Part shown: positions 1 through 10,659 of the stretch, piece by piece
Position numbering within the stretch: position 1 is the first letter of the stretch
How the letters are laid out: each line of letters starts with the position of its first letter
Assembly (NCBI GenBank): GCA_011317545.1
Contig: WUJK01000003.1
Span: 1,736,001-1,800,000, forward strand
Direction: 5' to 3'
Source of the DNA: Coniella vitis
Lineage: Eukaryota; Ascomycota; Sordariomycetes; Diaporthales; Schizoparmaceae
DNA: 64,000 bases
Made by a program: the position numbers and the translations under genes
Notes under the pieces: generated by a model
Told to the model about the DNA's origin: nothing
The model's database searches: none
Seen by the model: the letters and a program-made list of their open reading frames with translations, nothing else

Positions 1-1032
1 AACGTGATCTGAACGTTATCGATGTGGTGGCGGTTCCATGTAGCGCCAAGGAAAGAGTTGCCAAAGCGCAAAATCAGAATGTTCTTGACCATTTCCTTGC
101 CGAGGTAGTGGTCGATGCGGAAGAGTTCATCCTCCTTCCAATCAGGCTCCAGCGACTTTTGCAGCTCGCGAGAGCTAGCGAGGTCCTTACCAAACGGCTT
201 CTCGACCTGATAGACAGAAGAAAATGTGTCAGCATTGTGAAGCAACAGGGTCGAATCACCGCGCAGGACTCACAATAACGCGCGCAACGCCCTTGGTGGG
301 GTAGCAGCAGCGTTTCAGATGCTGAGAGACGATGGTAAAGACGCTGGGGGGGAGGGCCATGTAAAACAGACGGTGGCCCTCCTTGCGATCCTGCTCAATG
401 TCCTCCAAGTGCTTGTTGAGAGCCTGGAAAGAGTCATCACGGTCATACTGACCGGAGACATATGTGCAAAGGCCGCAGAAGTCCTCAAGTAGTTTCTCCA
501 TGTCCTTGGTAGGGGTCTTGATGTATGACTTGACGCGACGCAGGAACTCCTCGTGGTCCATCTTGGTTCGGGCATAGCCAACGATCCTGATGTCTTTGGG
601 CAGGAATTGGTTTCGGTACTTTATTCACTCCGATTAGCCTAGTGCAAAACAATAAGGGGAGGAACCTTTAGGTATTTACTTACGAGGCCAAACAAGGCGG
701 GGAACTATAGACAATCAGCATATCTTCGGCGCAGTTGAAGAGTCGCGGTGCTACTCACAGTCTTCTTCTTAGCCAAGTCACCAGAAGCTCCCAGGACGAC
801 GATAACGGTGTTGTCCTTGAGATCCATGGCGCTGCAATTGCAAGACGTCAGTTACGGTGCTTGCAAAAGACGTGCGACGAACGCGCGGTGAAGGGTTGTC
901 GGCGAGTCGGCTGCTGCGCCCAGAAGGCGCTCAATCGATAGCAGCCTCGTCGTTATTGCCGATGCGCCTGTCCTTAGGGCGGGGGTCGCGGGGTTGGATC
1001 ACTTACGCTGCGGCCGAGTGCAAGTCTGCCAT
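1..1032 (-). CDS. Glucose-6-phosphate 1-dehydrogenase, 5' part (cut by window edge)
   Basis: Cytosolic enzyme of the oxidative pentose phosphate pathway: oxidises glucose-6-phosphate to 6-phosphogluconolactone and makes NADPH. Exons read on the minus strand are 1032-1007, 831-759, 704-684, 618-274 and 206-1; each intron is GT-AG and the reading frame is kept throughout, giving about 223 residues. Visible motifs are the Rossmann NADP loop GASGDLA (about residues 23-29), EKPFG (157-161) with the substrate lysine, and the active-site signature RIDHYLGK (185-192). The first exon is only 26 nt and encodes MADLHSAA; the start is chosen because it splices in frame to a second methionine (MDLKDN) conserved in fungal G6PD. 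The C-terminal half lies beyond base 1. Family identity is very secure; exon borders are inferred from splice signals. Confidence 0.95.
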
Positions 1033-2787
1033 GTTGGTCTGGCGCAAGAGGATATGGGGAGAGGAGATGGAGAGGAGAGCCGCAGAGAGGAATGAGGAAA
1101 GAAGATTAGTAGAGTTGAGGCTCTAATTGCTTCTTTTGAGACAGCAGGTAAGGAAGGGCAGGTTGGGAGACAAGATTGTCGTGGCAAGAAAAACGGAGAG
1201 GGCGATCCGGGTTATTAGAAGAACGGAGGGCAGGAGCTAGGTGGGAGAAGCTGGGCAGCCGCAGCTTCCGCTTGTCGCGGGGTACCTCCCTCCCGGTACA
1301 ATAAAGCCGATCAGGGCGAGGGCTGCTAAGGTACCCAGCACTTGACTATGGATTTCCAGTACGTCAGGGTCTCCAAAACGTATTAATGTTCGACACAACA
1401 AGATTACTTGCGCGAGGAGTTTTGGCTATGTAGCAAGCCACGTTCTCCATCTTATCGACATAGACATTTTAGATGATGTTTCAGCAGACCACGTAGCGCT
1501 TCTACGAAAATATTGAAGCTATTGAGCGTGCATATGCCCTTGGTCTTGCGAGAACAGAGTTAAGAATGATTAGGCCCGCATGTTTCATGGCTCGGCGATA
1601 TTTTTCCCTGGGGAAGCTGGGTACCATTGTACCATATTTTACTCAGTAGCTGCCGCAGCCTGGCAATTCCCATAGCGCACGCCCGTCCGAGCCATTTCGT
1701 GTACAACCACATTTCTTACCTTTCAAAGCGTAGCATCTACGTTAGCATGACAAAATGGAGGGTGGGACGTGATTCCAAACTGCACTGCTGTTCAGGTAGG
1801 CTTTTCACCGGGCTATGGAGTTCCAATGACGGAAAAATCGCTCATCCGTCCTGAAAGAACTCCAGTGTGCTATGTGCACACATAGTATCTGCCATTTGGT
1901 TATACTATGTACACGAGAAGGCGGTGCCGTGTACACTCCGGTCAAGGGCCCGACATCTGCTTGCTAAAAGGGCAATCCAGCAGACTCTCCGGACAAATTT
2001 TGGCGGCATCTAAGGGACTTTGTCAGTTGTTCAGCGTTGCGAAGTTCGGCCATCCCCGAGAGTGCACTATGCGCATTAAGAGACTACAATATAGAGGGTG
2101 CAGCCCCGACCCATACATCGAAGCTGTCCGGGCGAGTCGGGCTTTGGCAGCTCAGCTCACCCCATGTGCACCGTGGCAGCGGGATCCTACGCCGCTGTTA
2201 GGCTCGAAGAGTGCCAGATAAGGGTCTTCACTCCCACGGGTACAGAGACCACCACCCAATAAATAGTATACACCGCCTCGACAAAGTGCATAGATGTTGG
2301 GCATGATCCTATTTGAAGTATTGCCGCCATTTAGGGATATCGGCACAGCAGAATTGAGGTTCCATACCGATTTATCATCACTCCGGTTTTAGGAGATCCG
2401 GTTTCACGGTTTCGGAGAGCGAGCAACGGAGCTTCGCGCACCTGAACATTGCATCATATGTGGATACCGAGTAGATGTACGCTCTATGCGCCGCGAATCA
2501 ACAGCGCCGCTGCCAGCCGCGCTTCTAGGGTGCCGCTTATCAGGCCCTTCGTGGCACAACGCCAGCTGGCAGGGGTTGCGAGTCGACCTGCTTATGTCAT
2601 CCACACCACGTGATCGCAATAATTTTCCAAAGTGTGCCCTGCCTCGTTTGGCCGCCCCATAGTTTGGAGACGCCTTCGTATTGTCAGCGACTTCAAGACG
2701 ATCAACCACCAAGTCAATCGCAGCAACCCCAGTTTCCTTTTCCCTTCTATCCCTTCCAAGTGGCACGGAGAGAAATTGAAAGTCAAG
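1033..2787. promoter_or_regulatory. Divergent intergenic region between G6PD and eL33
   Basis: About 1.75 kb with no supportable gene. It must contain the promoters of both divergently transcribed neighbours. Visible items are a purine-rich stretch just upstream of the G6PD start (about 1050-1110), a CACGTG E-box-like palindrome near 2606, and a pyrimidine-rich tract (about 2730-2762) shortly before the eL33 start, as is common in fungal ribosomal-protein promoters. Copies of a TACTATGTA-type short motif occur near 1868-1912. The regulatory roles are inference. Confidence 0.5.
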
Positions 2788-3585
2788 ATGCCTTCCGAAG
2801 CTGGTCACAGACGTAAGTCAAACCTCTGCCACGGCGACCGCTCCGGCGAGATGCACCTGGCGGGCCGTAACCGCGGCTCGAGGGCCTCGGTGGTGCATTT
2901 TGCTCAGAACATATTGACTGACGCTTTCCCTCTGCAGTTTACGTCAAGTAAGTTGCATTTCAATGTGCGATCATCGAGGACGATGGGATGTCGATGTGGG
3001 GCACAATTTGGAATACACGATGCAGAAGTATAAGATGCGAAGAAGAGCAAGAGAGGGACTGTGAAGCCGATGGACCCGATATTGACGCCGACGTGCCTCA
3101 TGGGACCCGCGAGAACGATTCGACACAATGATACAAGATCAGCGAGACTGACGAATTGATTGTAGGGGTCGCCACCTGTCGTACCAGCGTAGCCGTCACG
3201 TCACCCACCCCAGCACCAGCTTGATCAAGATTGAGGGTGTTGACAACACCGAGGCTGCCAAGTATGTCGTCAAAACCGCTCTCCCGAGATGTGTCTTGGG
3301 TCAGAATCTGACAACCATATAGCTTCTACCTCGGCAAGAAGGTTGCCTTCGTCTACAAGGCCCAGAAGGAGGTCCGCGGCTCCAAGCTTCGCGTGATCTG
3401 GGGCAAGGTCACCCGCCCTCACGGTACATATCATCCTCCATGGTGCGAAGTCGATTGCGAGAACGGCCAACTAACGTCGTATTCTAGGCAACTCCGGTGT
3501 CGTCCGCGCCAAGTTCTCCAACCCTCTTCCCTCCCGCTCTTTCGGTGCCTCGGTTCGCATCATGCTCTACCCCTCCGCGATATAA
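2788..3585 (+). CDS. 60S ribosomal protein eL33 (L35Ae family, yeast Rpl33)
   Basis: Structural protein of the large cytosolic ribosomal subunit. Exons 2788-2812, 2938-2947, 3166-3261, 3323-3423 and 3488-3585 join to 330 nt, a 109-residue protein ending in TAA. That is the usual eL33 length of about 107-110. The protein opens MPSEAGHRLYVKG and carries the L35Ae signature GKVTRPHGNSGVVRAKF (about residues 71-87), split by the last intron. The second exon is a 10-nt microexon, which is needed to keep LYVKG in frame. All four introns have GT-AG ends (GTAAGT, GTAAGT, GTATGT, GTACAT donors). A pyrimidine-rich tract precedes the start. The intron-dense 5' end is typical of ribosomal-protein genes in filamentous fungi. 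Identity is very secure. Confidence 0.95.
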
Positions 3586-4862
3586 GGGGTCGGTTTTTCA
3601 AAATGGATGGAGTTGAGGGAAAATGGAAATATTAGCTGCATCTCGGTCTGGTGGGGGCTCAACTTGAGCCCTGCTTTTTAAACATGCAAAATCAACTGAT
3701 GAGTTGCCGACCACTACAAAGACGATAAACGATCCGTGGTTTCTCGCGTGCTTGGTCCGACACGAGGAAGGCTCCCCCGGGGCAATAGAGAATGGGTTTC
3801 GGATTTTGGGGCCAGCCGGCGCGTTGACAGGGAGATGACCAATTATCCCTAGGACTCAATAAGCAGTCTGAATTTGAAAGAGCCGATAGCGCTACCTCAA
3901 CTTTATGCCTGAAACTGCCATAATTCTTTTTGTGCAATCCTGGGTGTTTGCCAAGTGTGACGGGTTGCGGGTAACCATTGTGGAAAGATCGAGCAAGCAC
4001 CCGCACCTGGCGCTTTCTCGAGAATGCTATATGACAAACAACCTCAATCTGGACAATTCAGTACGTGGGAAAGTGGCCCTGTCAAATTATTTTGAGCTCA
4101 AGCGAAGAGAGTTGCCGTCTATTCTATGCCTGATGTTCGTTCAGAACTTCATGGTCGGTGTCTAGTGTCCCCTTGCTGACTGGCAGTCTGCCAGCGAGTA
4201 TCGTGCGGTAGTCCCGCGAATTGGGCTATGATGCTGCCCCTCGCACAAGTAATGTGTGCTCTAGCTCGCCTAAGCTCTTAGGGGTTCTGTCAAATGCAAT
4301 AGCCATTTTATATCTTTTAAACCAATGTTGTATCGCATCGCCTATATTCCCAATCAGCATCTCTTACCACAACCCTCCGGTAGGACTACTGAGTTAGAAT
4401 TGAAAATGATCTGGTGAGGGTTAAGATCTCACGTCTACACAGATGGGCACAATGTCTCTTACAAGAGCTGGGTCCGTATACTTGGAATTCTTGTATTATC
4501 GAAGAGTTCTGCGTGCACTACGCAGAGAGCCAGTGGAATGATGCGCAACCTACAGCTCATGATAGCCACCATACTATAAATGCTCCTGCGGGCCTCTACA
4601 TTTTGAAAACATGATGACTATGATTGCTTTCTGGCGATCAATGCGGCTCTGTTCAACCATACAGGTTCACATTTTCTTGAATCACTCACACAAGGGACAT
4701 ATTGCGCACATGTACACATGTTATGCATTGGGACTTCAACGTTGATGCATCACAAGAGAAGATCATCTAAATTCGTCAACCGAAACGCGCTCTACACAAG
4801 CTACATCCTGAAGCCGGGCTCTCATAGTCCCACCAGTGTTGTTGTGATCAGAATACAGGCAC
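3586..4862. other. Intergenic, no supportable gene
   Basis: Normal base composition, unlike the AT-rich block to the right. Short open frames occur on both strands but none has recognisable domains, good intron structure or consistent coding character. The 3' UTR of eL33 should lie in the first few hundred bases. Around 4440-4480 one frame reads TDGHNVSYKSWV, which looks protein-like but cannot be extended. Confidence 0.4.
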
Positions 4863-5145
4863 ATACGACGACTTGACCAACAATCCTCAGGCGACTCGTG
4901 GTCATCTGTTTGGTGGTGAATCACGTAGGATCACATTACTGCCCAGGGTCTTGAAAACATCGAGATCTTCAAATCGGCGAGCAAGACGTACCCAAGTACG
5001 TTGCCAAACTCACGGATACAAATGGCGTCTTCTTTATATCAAGTTTCTTTGCCGAAAAGGTAAATCTTCAATTCTTCCCTTTCCGATTTCTCCAGGCTTC
5101 TGCTGGTGAGGGCTCAAAGTGGGAAAAGCTCCAGACCATGATTTA
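4863..5145 (+). pseudogene. Possible relic or terminal exons of an unrecognised gene
   Basis: Protein-like reading appears in shifted frames. DDLTNNPQATRGHLFGG is read around 4870-4920, ENIEIFKSASKTY around 4953-4992, and KYVAKLTDTNGVFFIS around 4994-5041 in a different frame. The last frame runs to a possible GTAAAT...CTCCAG intron (about 5060-5095), after which it continues ASAGEGSKWEKLQTMI and stops at TAG (about 5143). Frame changes within about 150 bases, with no clear splice sites to explain them, suggest a decayed gene rather than an active one. I do not recognise the family. It may instead be chance. Confidence 0.22.
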
Positions 5146-8100
5146 GGCCGGGTACGAAAAGTGATGAAGACACAGCACCTCCCTTCTCCCGAGCGGACTA
5201 TCCCGGATCTACAACACGAATATTCGAGAGTTGCTATAGTGGGCTTGTCCAAGTTGATGGCGGCACACTGTGTCGCTCCGCGTCCCTTCGCATCTAGCAA
5301 AGCTGTGGTGCATCCCATGGTTTTTGTTCAAACCGAAAGTTGTGCGGCTGCTATGAGAGCCAGCCTGCAACTTGATTGCTATTGCCAAATAAACCGGTCT
5401 CTGATATACTTGACCGTCCACTTGGTCTCATATTTTAGTCCATTGCTGCGAATGAGCTAGGCATAATGCACCCAGGTTTCCGATATTCATTACAAGCACA
5501 ACCAAGCCCGGTACTACAGATTTGAGGCACTAATTCGCCACCGAAGTTGCCAGTATCTTCTTTGGATTGATGAGTTGTACCAAGCATTCCATCCTGCAAC
5601 TCGGAGGGAGTGAATACACTCTGCAATTTCCCAACATCGTCAGTCGCTGTTAGCACGATGACAGAAAAGCTTTGCCAAGCACATCCAATCATTATCGACG
5701 CTGAAATCGCGGCTCCTCGAGATGAAGAGGCTCTTGTAGCTTACATATTATAGTTCTACAGAGAGTTTCGGGATACGAATACCGGTGGTTATGGTTCCCG
5801 TAGACTGGCAGCGGGAGCAGTTGACGGTTGTAGACAATGGTATGTGCCATTGCTCAGGGTAAGTATGGCACATGTGAATAAAACAGTATATTGATGTTTT
5901 GGGACAATGGCCGGACCAAGTCCATTCTTTTGTTGTTGTGCCTGGTCTGTCACATGCATTGAGAAGATGTTTTGCTCGCACACAACGCACATGAGCCCAT
6001 GTCTGTTTCTTTACGATACATAAGTGTATATATCGCCTAAGAGCAATCAGAACGGCGATATCCTCGCTGATGAGATTGTGTATACCGTGTTCGTATCATT
6101 ACTGGGCAATTGCGGTATCCGAGTGCCCTTTACATGGTGCTCGTGTACCAAGCAAATCAATGTCGAATTTATGTTCTTCGCCCTTGCTCATTGATCTTCC
6201 CACGTTTCGGAGCATTATTGAGTCGGATCTATACTACATACTATGTATATCTGCCCAGCGATATTGTTTCTTCGCTCTGTCAGTTGGTCTGCCATCAGTT
6301 GGCCGCTCGTCTTACACTCTGCAGGGCAAGACTCGTCCCATCTTGCTAGTAGCCTTTTGACTTCACATGGGATCCAACGGAGCACAGGACAACCTGATAA
6401 CTGCGCACAACCGCATTCGAACAAGCCAGACTGGGAGGCTAGCTTTCTGAGACACAGTTCCGACCTGCACGACAGAACAGTCAATATATCCAAAGCACGC
6501 GAAGCCGGGGAGCCTGGCGATCATGCACCCACCGTCTCGGGCCGGTGTGGAGCCAGCCGCTCTTGCAGGGGGGCTGGGGGGGGGGGGCGGGCGAAGCTGG
6601 GTGCGCTACTGTGACTCTCTGGACGATTTTCCTACATACATATGCGGACCTAGATAATAAATGCGCAAGAAGATACCATAGGCCTTGTGCGGCTAAAAAT
6701 AATGCCAGTGGATACTTGATGTAAGTTTGCATCCAAAAGGCGCGCGGTAAAAGGAAACAGAACAGGCGGGGCTGGGAGACGAAAGTGGCCAGGACTGACT
6801 GGAATCTGCAAGAAACCAAGGTATGCTGCGAACATGGCAAAACGGCTTGCCAATGCTACCGTTCCTTTACGCTACTATGTAGTACATATTCTGGTAGTAT
6901 GTAGCACATAGTATACATGATACTGCTATGGTGTGCTGCACGCTGCACCCAGAAGAGGCAGCAGATAAGCGGCTCCGGACTGATTCTCGCATGCAACAGT
7001 TAGATGGGTACATGGTTCCAGCTGACTGCAACACCCACCAGACATTGAGGCAGGAAAATGCAACCTTCAAACAGGCTATGCATTAGAGCGTTTCCAGAAC
7101 GTGCTCGCGGCTCTTTCGTATTCGCCAACACGAGGAGGCCAGGAGGCACTGATTCTACAGTGGTGGCAGGGAGAATGGCGTGCCGTCCGTTTAGGTTGAT
7201 ATGACAATGGGCAGACGGCAGACCGCTTCTCGCAAAATTTGGGCGTCACCCGGTGTATCATGTATCCAGCAGGCTGGCTGGCAGGTGCTTGCAGGGCGGC
7301 GTGATTGCCAGAATGGGAGGAACCAACTGGCCGTGGGCTTCTTGTCCAACTCTCCCACCGCCTGGAGCGGCCGGCTTACTTGCCAGCTTGCTGAACCAAA
7401 AACAACCCCAGTGTTTTGTCTTTATCTGCTGCATGTTTACCACCAACCCCGTCGATCCCACCATTCGGACGCGTCTCTCTCTCGCTTTCCCTCTTTGTGT
7501 CCTTTTGCACATTTCGACAGCCTGCCTACGTAGTATTGTTTGCATTCTCTGTGGTTATCGGGATCCCAGGCAGACGAACAGACAGAGTGCTGCCCTGGTC
7601 GCTCCACCTGTCACGATCTGTCACACTACATCCGAATCTGGTGCCACACCCCACGATCCACAGGCCTTCTGTGGTCCACTGCTTGGTGTGGATCGTCTGC
7701 TCGTGTCAGTGCCTTTCTTGCCAGTTCCTACAGCAATGTATGGGTGAGGTGACCTGGAGAGCCCATATTGCCGGGACCCGCGTTCTGGTTGAAGAAGGTC
7801 TCTTCTTGCTGCTGCTGACACGCGTTGCCATCAGGAGATTCTAGCAGTTCTCGACGTTTCTACGCAAGCCTTGCGCGATCTCGCTTTACTAAGCTCTGCT
7901 CCATTGGCTAGTGTTCCTGCTTTTGTGAGCTCCTGTGCGGACTGCGCAGACCTCCCGGTCTCCCGGTTTCCCGGTTGACGTCAGCTCAGAGCACAAAGAC
8001 TCGTGTATGTGAAAGACGAGACACTGCAAGTCCTGGGCGCTGAGACGCACAGCGTTGACACCTCGGCCCTTGCTCAGCCCCTCCCTTGTTGGATCCGGTT

Positions 8101-9242
8101 TTCTCGGCCACTCGCAAAGTGCCATCGGGTTCCTCAAAACGCCCTTCCAGCGCTACCTTTCCCATTGAGCTGCTGCCCTTGGCCAGCCAGGCCAATCGCT
8201 CGAATACGCAAAGCCAATCAAGCTCCTAGCATCCGAGCAAGCCCAGCCTCCAACCCTCCATCAAGGAATCAGACACGGACGAGGATCGACCATTGCGGGT
8301 GCGTGGGGCAATCGATCCATTCCTGCGGCTTTGCACCTGCCGGGTCTTTACAGTCTGCAAAAGATACAAGCACAAAACAACTGACGTGCCCATCCTCGCC
8401 GTTTCTTTTACCACGCAAGGCCGCGTCACGCCCTCCACAAACGGACGCGCCAAACACTCATCCCTCTGGCTCTGCGATTTGCAGAACATAGCGCTTGGGG
8501 CAAAAAGCAAAATTCAAAAGGTCCTCTAGGAAAAGTGAGCTAGCCGCATCAGCCACCACCATCACATCATTGCCCACCATCAAGGCAAGCGTCACCCAGC
8601 AAAAAGGCCCACTAATAAATCAGAGCTCGTCAAACGGCCCGTATAACAATCCGTGCACACGCAACTTCCCCAAACTTGGCCGCTGGCAAAGACTTGGAGC
8701 ACAGGAGAAGCCCAAAAATCGGTAGGCCACATACAAAGGGTCCGAGCAATCCTGCACAGGTTCATATCGGCAAGGCAGACCTGTCTGCAACCCCTTGTCT
8801 TGTAGTATTTAGGCGTTGCAGCAAGATCCTCGGGCAATCCCAGCCACACGATACGGGCTTGATTTTCTGGCGTTTTAGCAGTTCTGCGACAACCCCAAAC
8901 CCTTTCAAGACTTGCTTTCCTCGTCCTCACCTTCCTCGAGGGCAACCATCTCTTCATACCCTTCCTGTCTTATCTTCTACCCTCATACTGAGAAACAAGA
9001 GATTGCAACCCTCCGCGACCCTTCGATACCAGCTTTTGGCCTTGTATCCACCTGGCGATTACCACCTTGAGTCGCAAACACGATCGTCGATCGACGGCAA
9101 TCGAATTGTGCTTGCTTTGGTTCATTTCAGCGGGTCCCGTTCCACTGAAGGCCCCTCCAGTGCCCCTGTGGGATCCATCCAAGCGCCGCAGTTTCGGTCA
9201 CTCAATACATAGTATAACACAAAGGAGCCAAGCACAGACGAA
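5146..9242. other. Long gene-poor interval and probable 5' leader of the DUF2406 gene
   Basis: About 4.1 kb without a supportable gene. Overlapping frames between 7200 and 9240 look like by-products of a C-rich, stop-poor sequence; none shows a domain. Recognisable items are a run of 12 G at about 6576-6587, palindromic TACTATGTA-type motifs around 6230-6250 and 6880-6915, a CT-rich patch near 7465-7500, and a TCCCGGT triplet next to a TGACGTCA site (7953-7983). The stretch of about 1.2 kb before 9243 may be a long transcribed leader and promoter for the next gene; this is inference. Confidence 0.4.
7953..7983. promoter_or_regulatory. Triple TCCCGGT repeat abutting a CRE-like TGACGTCA palindrome
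   Basis: TCCCGGT occurs three times at an 8-base period (7953-7959, 7961-7967, 7969-7975), followed at once by the perfect palindrome TGACGTCA (7976-7983). That palindrome is the consensus site for ATF/CREB-type bZIP factors, which act in fungal stress responses. It lies about 1.26 kb upstream of the DUF2406 start, so use as a promoter element of that gene is possible but unproven. Confidence 0.35.
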
Positions 9243-10659
9243 ATGGAGTCTCAACAGAACAGGCATCCTCTCCCAGTGCCACCAGGCCAACAACGGCCTA
9301 CTTATCAGTCCGCCCACACCTCGCAAACCCGCCCGACCAAAACCCGGACTCGCTCGAGGGGCTTTAGTTTTCGATCGCACGGCAGCGCGGACAAAAACGA
9401 ACTCAGTCTCGTAGAAACACACCACGAAAAAGAAGCCAAGCGTCTACACAGCAAGGCCGACCCGACTTTAGCCATGAATGAAGCAGAGCCAGGTACGTCG
9501 CTCTTAGTCGTCTAGAAAAGTTGCGCAATTTATCAGTTGACTGATCATTTCATCCAGCCCTGATTGCGACGCAGGCCGTTCACACAATGGGAAGTTTGCG
9601 CCTGATGGAACACACAGACAAGACTGGTAATGTCATCAGTAAGTCACTTGGGCACATTCTTATTCAATTTACCCTTGTCTGATTCAGTACTCAAGCCGAC
9701 CCGGATCAATCAAACCCAACGCGCTGGAGACTCGAGAGACCCCTCGATACGATAAGAGGGTTCGAAAGTGCCATTAGACGTAATGAGAGATCTTCAATGA
9801 TAAACACTGGAGGAGGTTAGTACTTTTTATGATAACTTGTTGACGCACCATTCACGCGTACGCGTCCGTCGCTTTTGCAGAAGTGAAGGCCACCCGTGCC
9901 TCACGATTACACCTCTGTTTGATTTGCGAATTCACTCATTCTAAATTTCTGCCCCAGACAACGAATCTGTGATGAGCGGCTGGAATCCTCGAAACAGCTA
10001 TTACGCGAATGGAGGTGAGTTATATTCGGATACTCTTTTAAGATGACTTGGTGTGCAATCATTGTCTTTTGGATTTCGAGGTTAACCAAATCATGATAGG
10101 ACGTTACCAGCACCAGAGCTATTACGGCAGCGAAGGACCAGGTAACCGGCCCTTATCCGGAAACTTTCGAGCCGACAGCTACTACGACCAGCCGCAGCAG
10201 GGTCGTTGGGGCCCACCTCAAGATCGACGACGCATACCACGAACGAACCCCGATGCACAATACACTCCGCGAACTCCCGCTGCTAATCAATACTACGGCG
10301 ATCGATCATATGAGACGGTAGCTTCTGGCTCAGGAACATCTGGGGAACGAGCTGGATACACTACCGACCCCACGTCTGAGAATAGCTCTGTAGAGCGCCG
10401 ACAATCTCCACCCAAGCGCCAGCCTGAGCCAGTTAATGACTACGGCATTGGGTTCACTCAAAATGCCGATTACCAACCATCGACATTCACAGTGGGCGGC
10501 CAGGGTAGCCAGCAATATGGAAGTCCATCTGGCGCACCTGCACCTGCGCCACCCCAGAAAGACGTGTCCATGTTGAGGAAGCCAGTGCAGGAGGCCCAAG
10601 CAGTGCCAGAGAAACAAAAGAAACGCAGAAGTTTCTTTGGAATTGGCAAGAGCAACTAA
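9243..10659 (+). CDS. DUF2406 family protein (fungal, function unknown)
   Basis: Exons 9243-9492, 9558-9638, 9696-9815, 9958-10014 and 10100-10659 join to 1068 nt, a 355-residue protein. The N-terminal half carries the hallmarks of the fungal DUF2406 family: RSRGFSFRS (37-45), EKEAKRLHSKADPTLAMNEA (62-81) and DQSNPTRWRLERPLDTIRGF (114-133). The C-terminal part is low-complexity, rich in Tyr, Gln, Pro and Ser (QYYGDRSYE, RRQSPPKRQPEP), and ends in a basic KKRRSFFGIGKSN tail. No membrane segment or signal peptide is seen. The third exon uses an AAG acceptor, chosen because it alone keeps the conserved DPDQSNPTR in frame; without the third intron a stop follows GGG directly. Yeast relatives exist, but the molecular role is not established as far as I know. 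Family assignment is strong; exon borders are inferred. Confidence 0.85.

Noticed and set aside
5435..5692. Minus-strand 85-codon frame with several Cys, considered as a small secreted protein
   Set aside because: The N-terminus is not a convincing signal peptide, Cys spacing is irregular, and there is no supporting intron or family resemblance.
7201..9212. Many overlapping frames of 60-180 codons upstream of the DUF2406 gene
   Set aside because: C-rich sequence with few stops; frames overlap on both strands and none has a domain, family motif or splice support.
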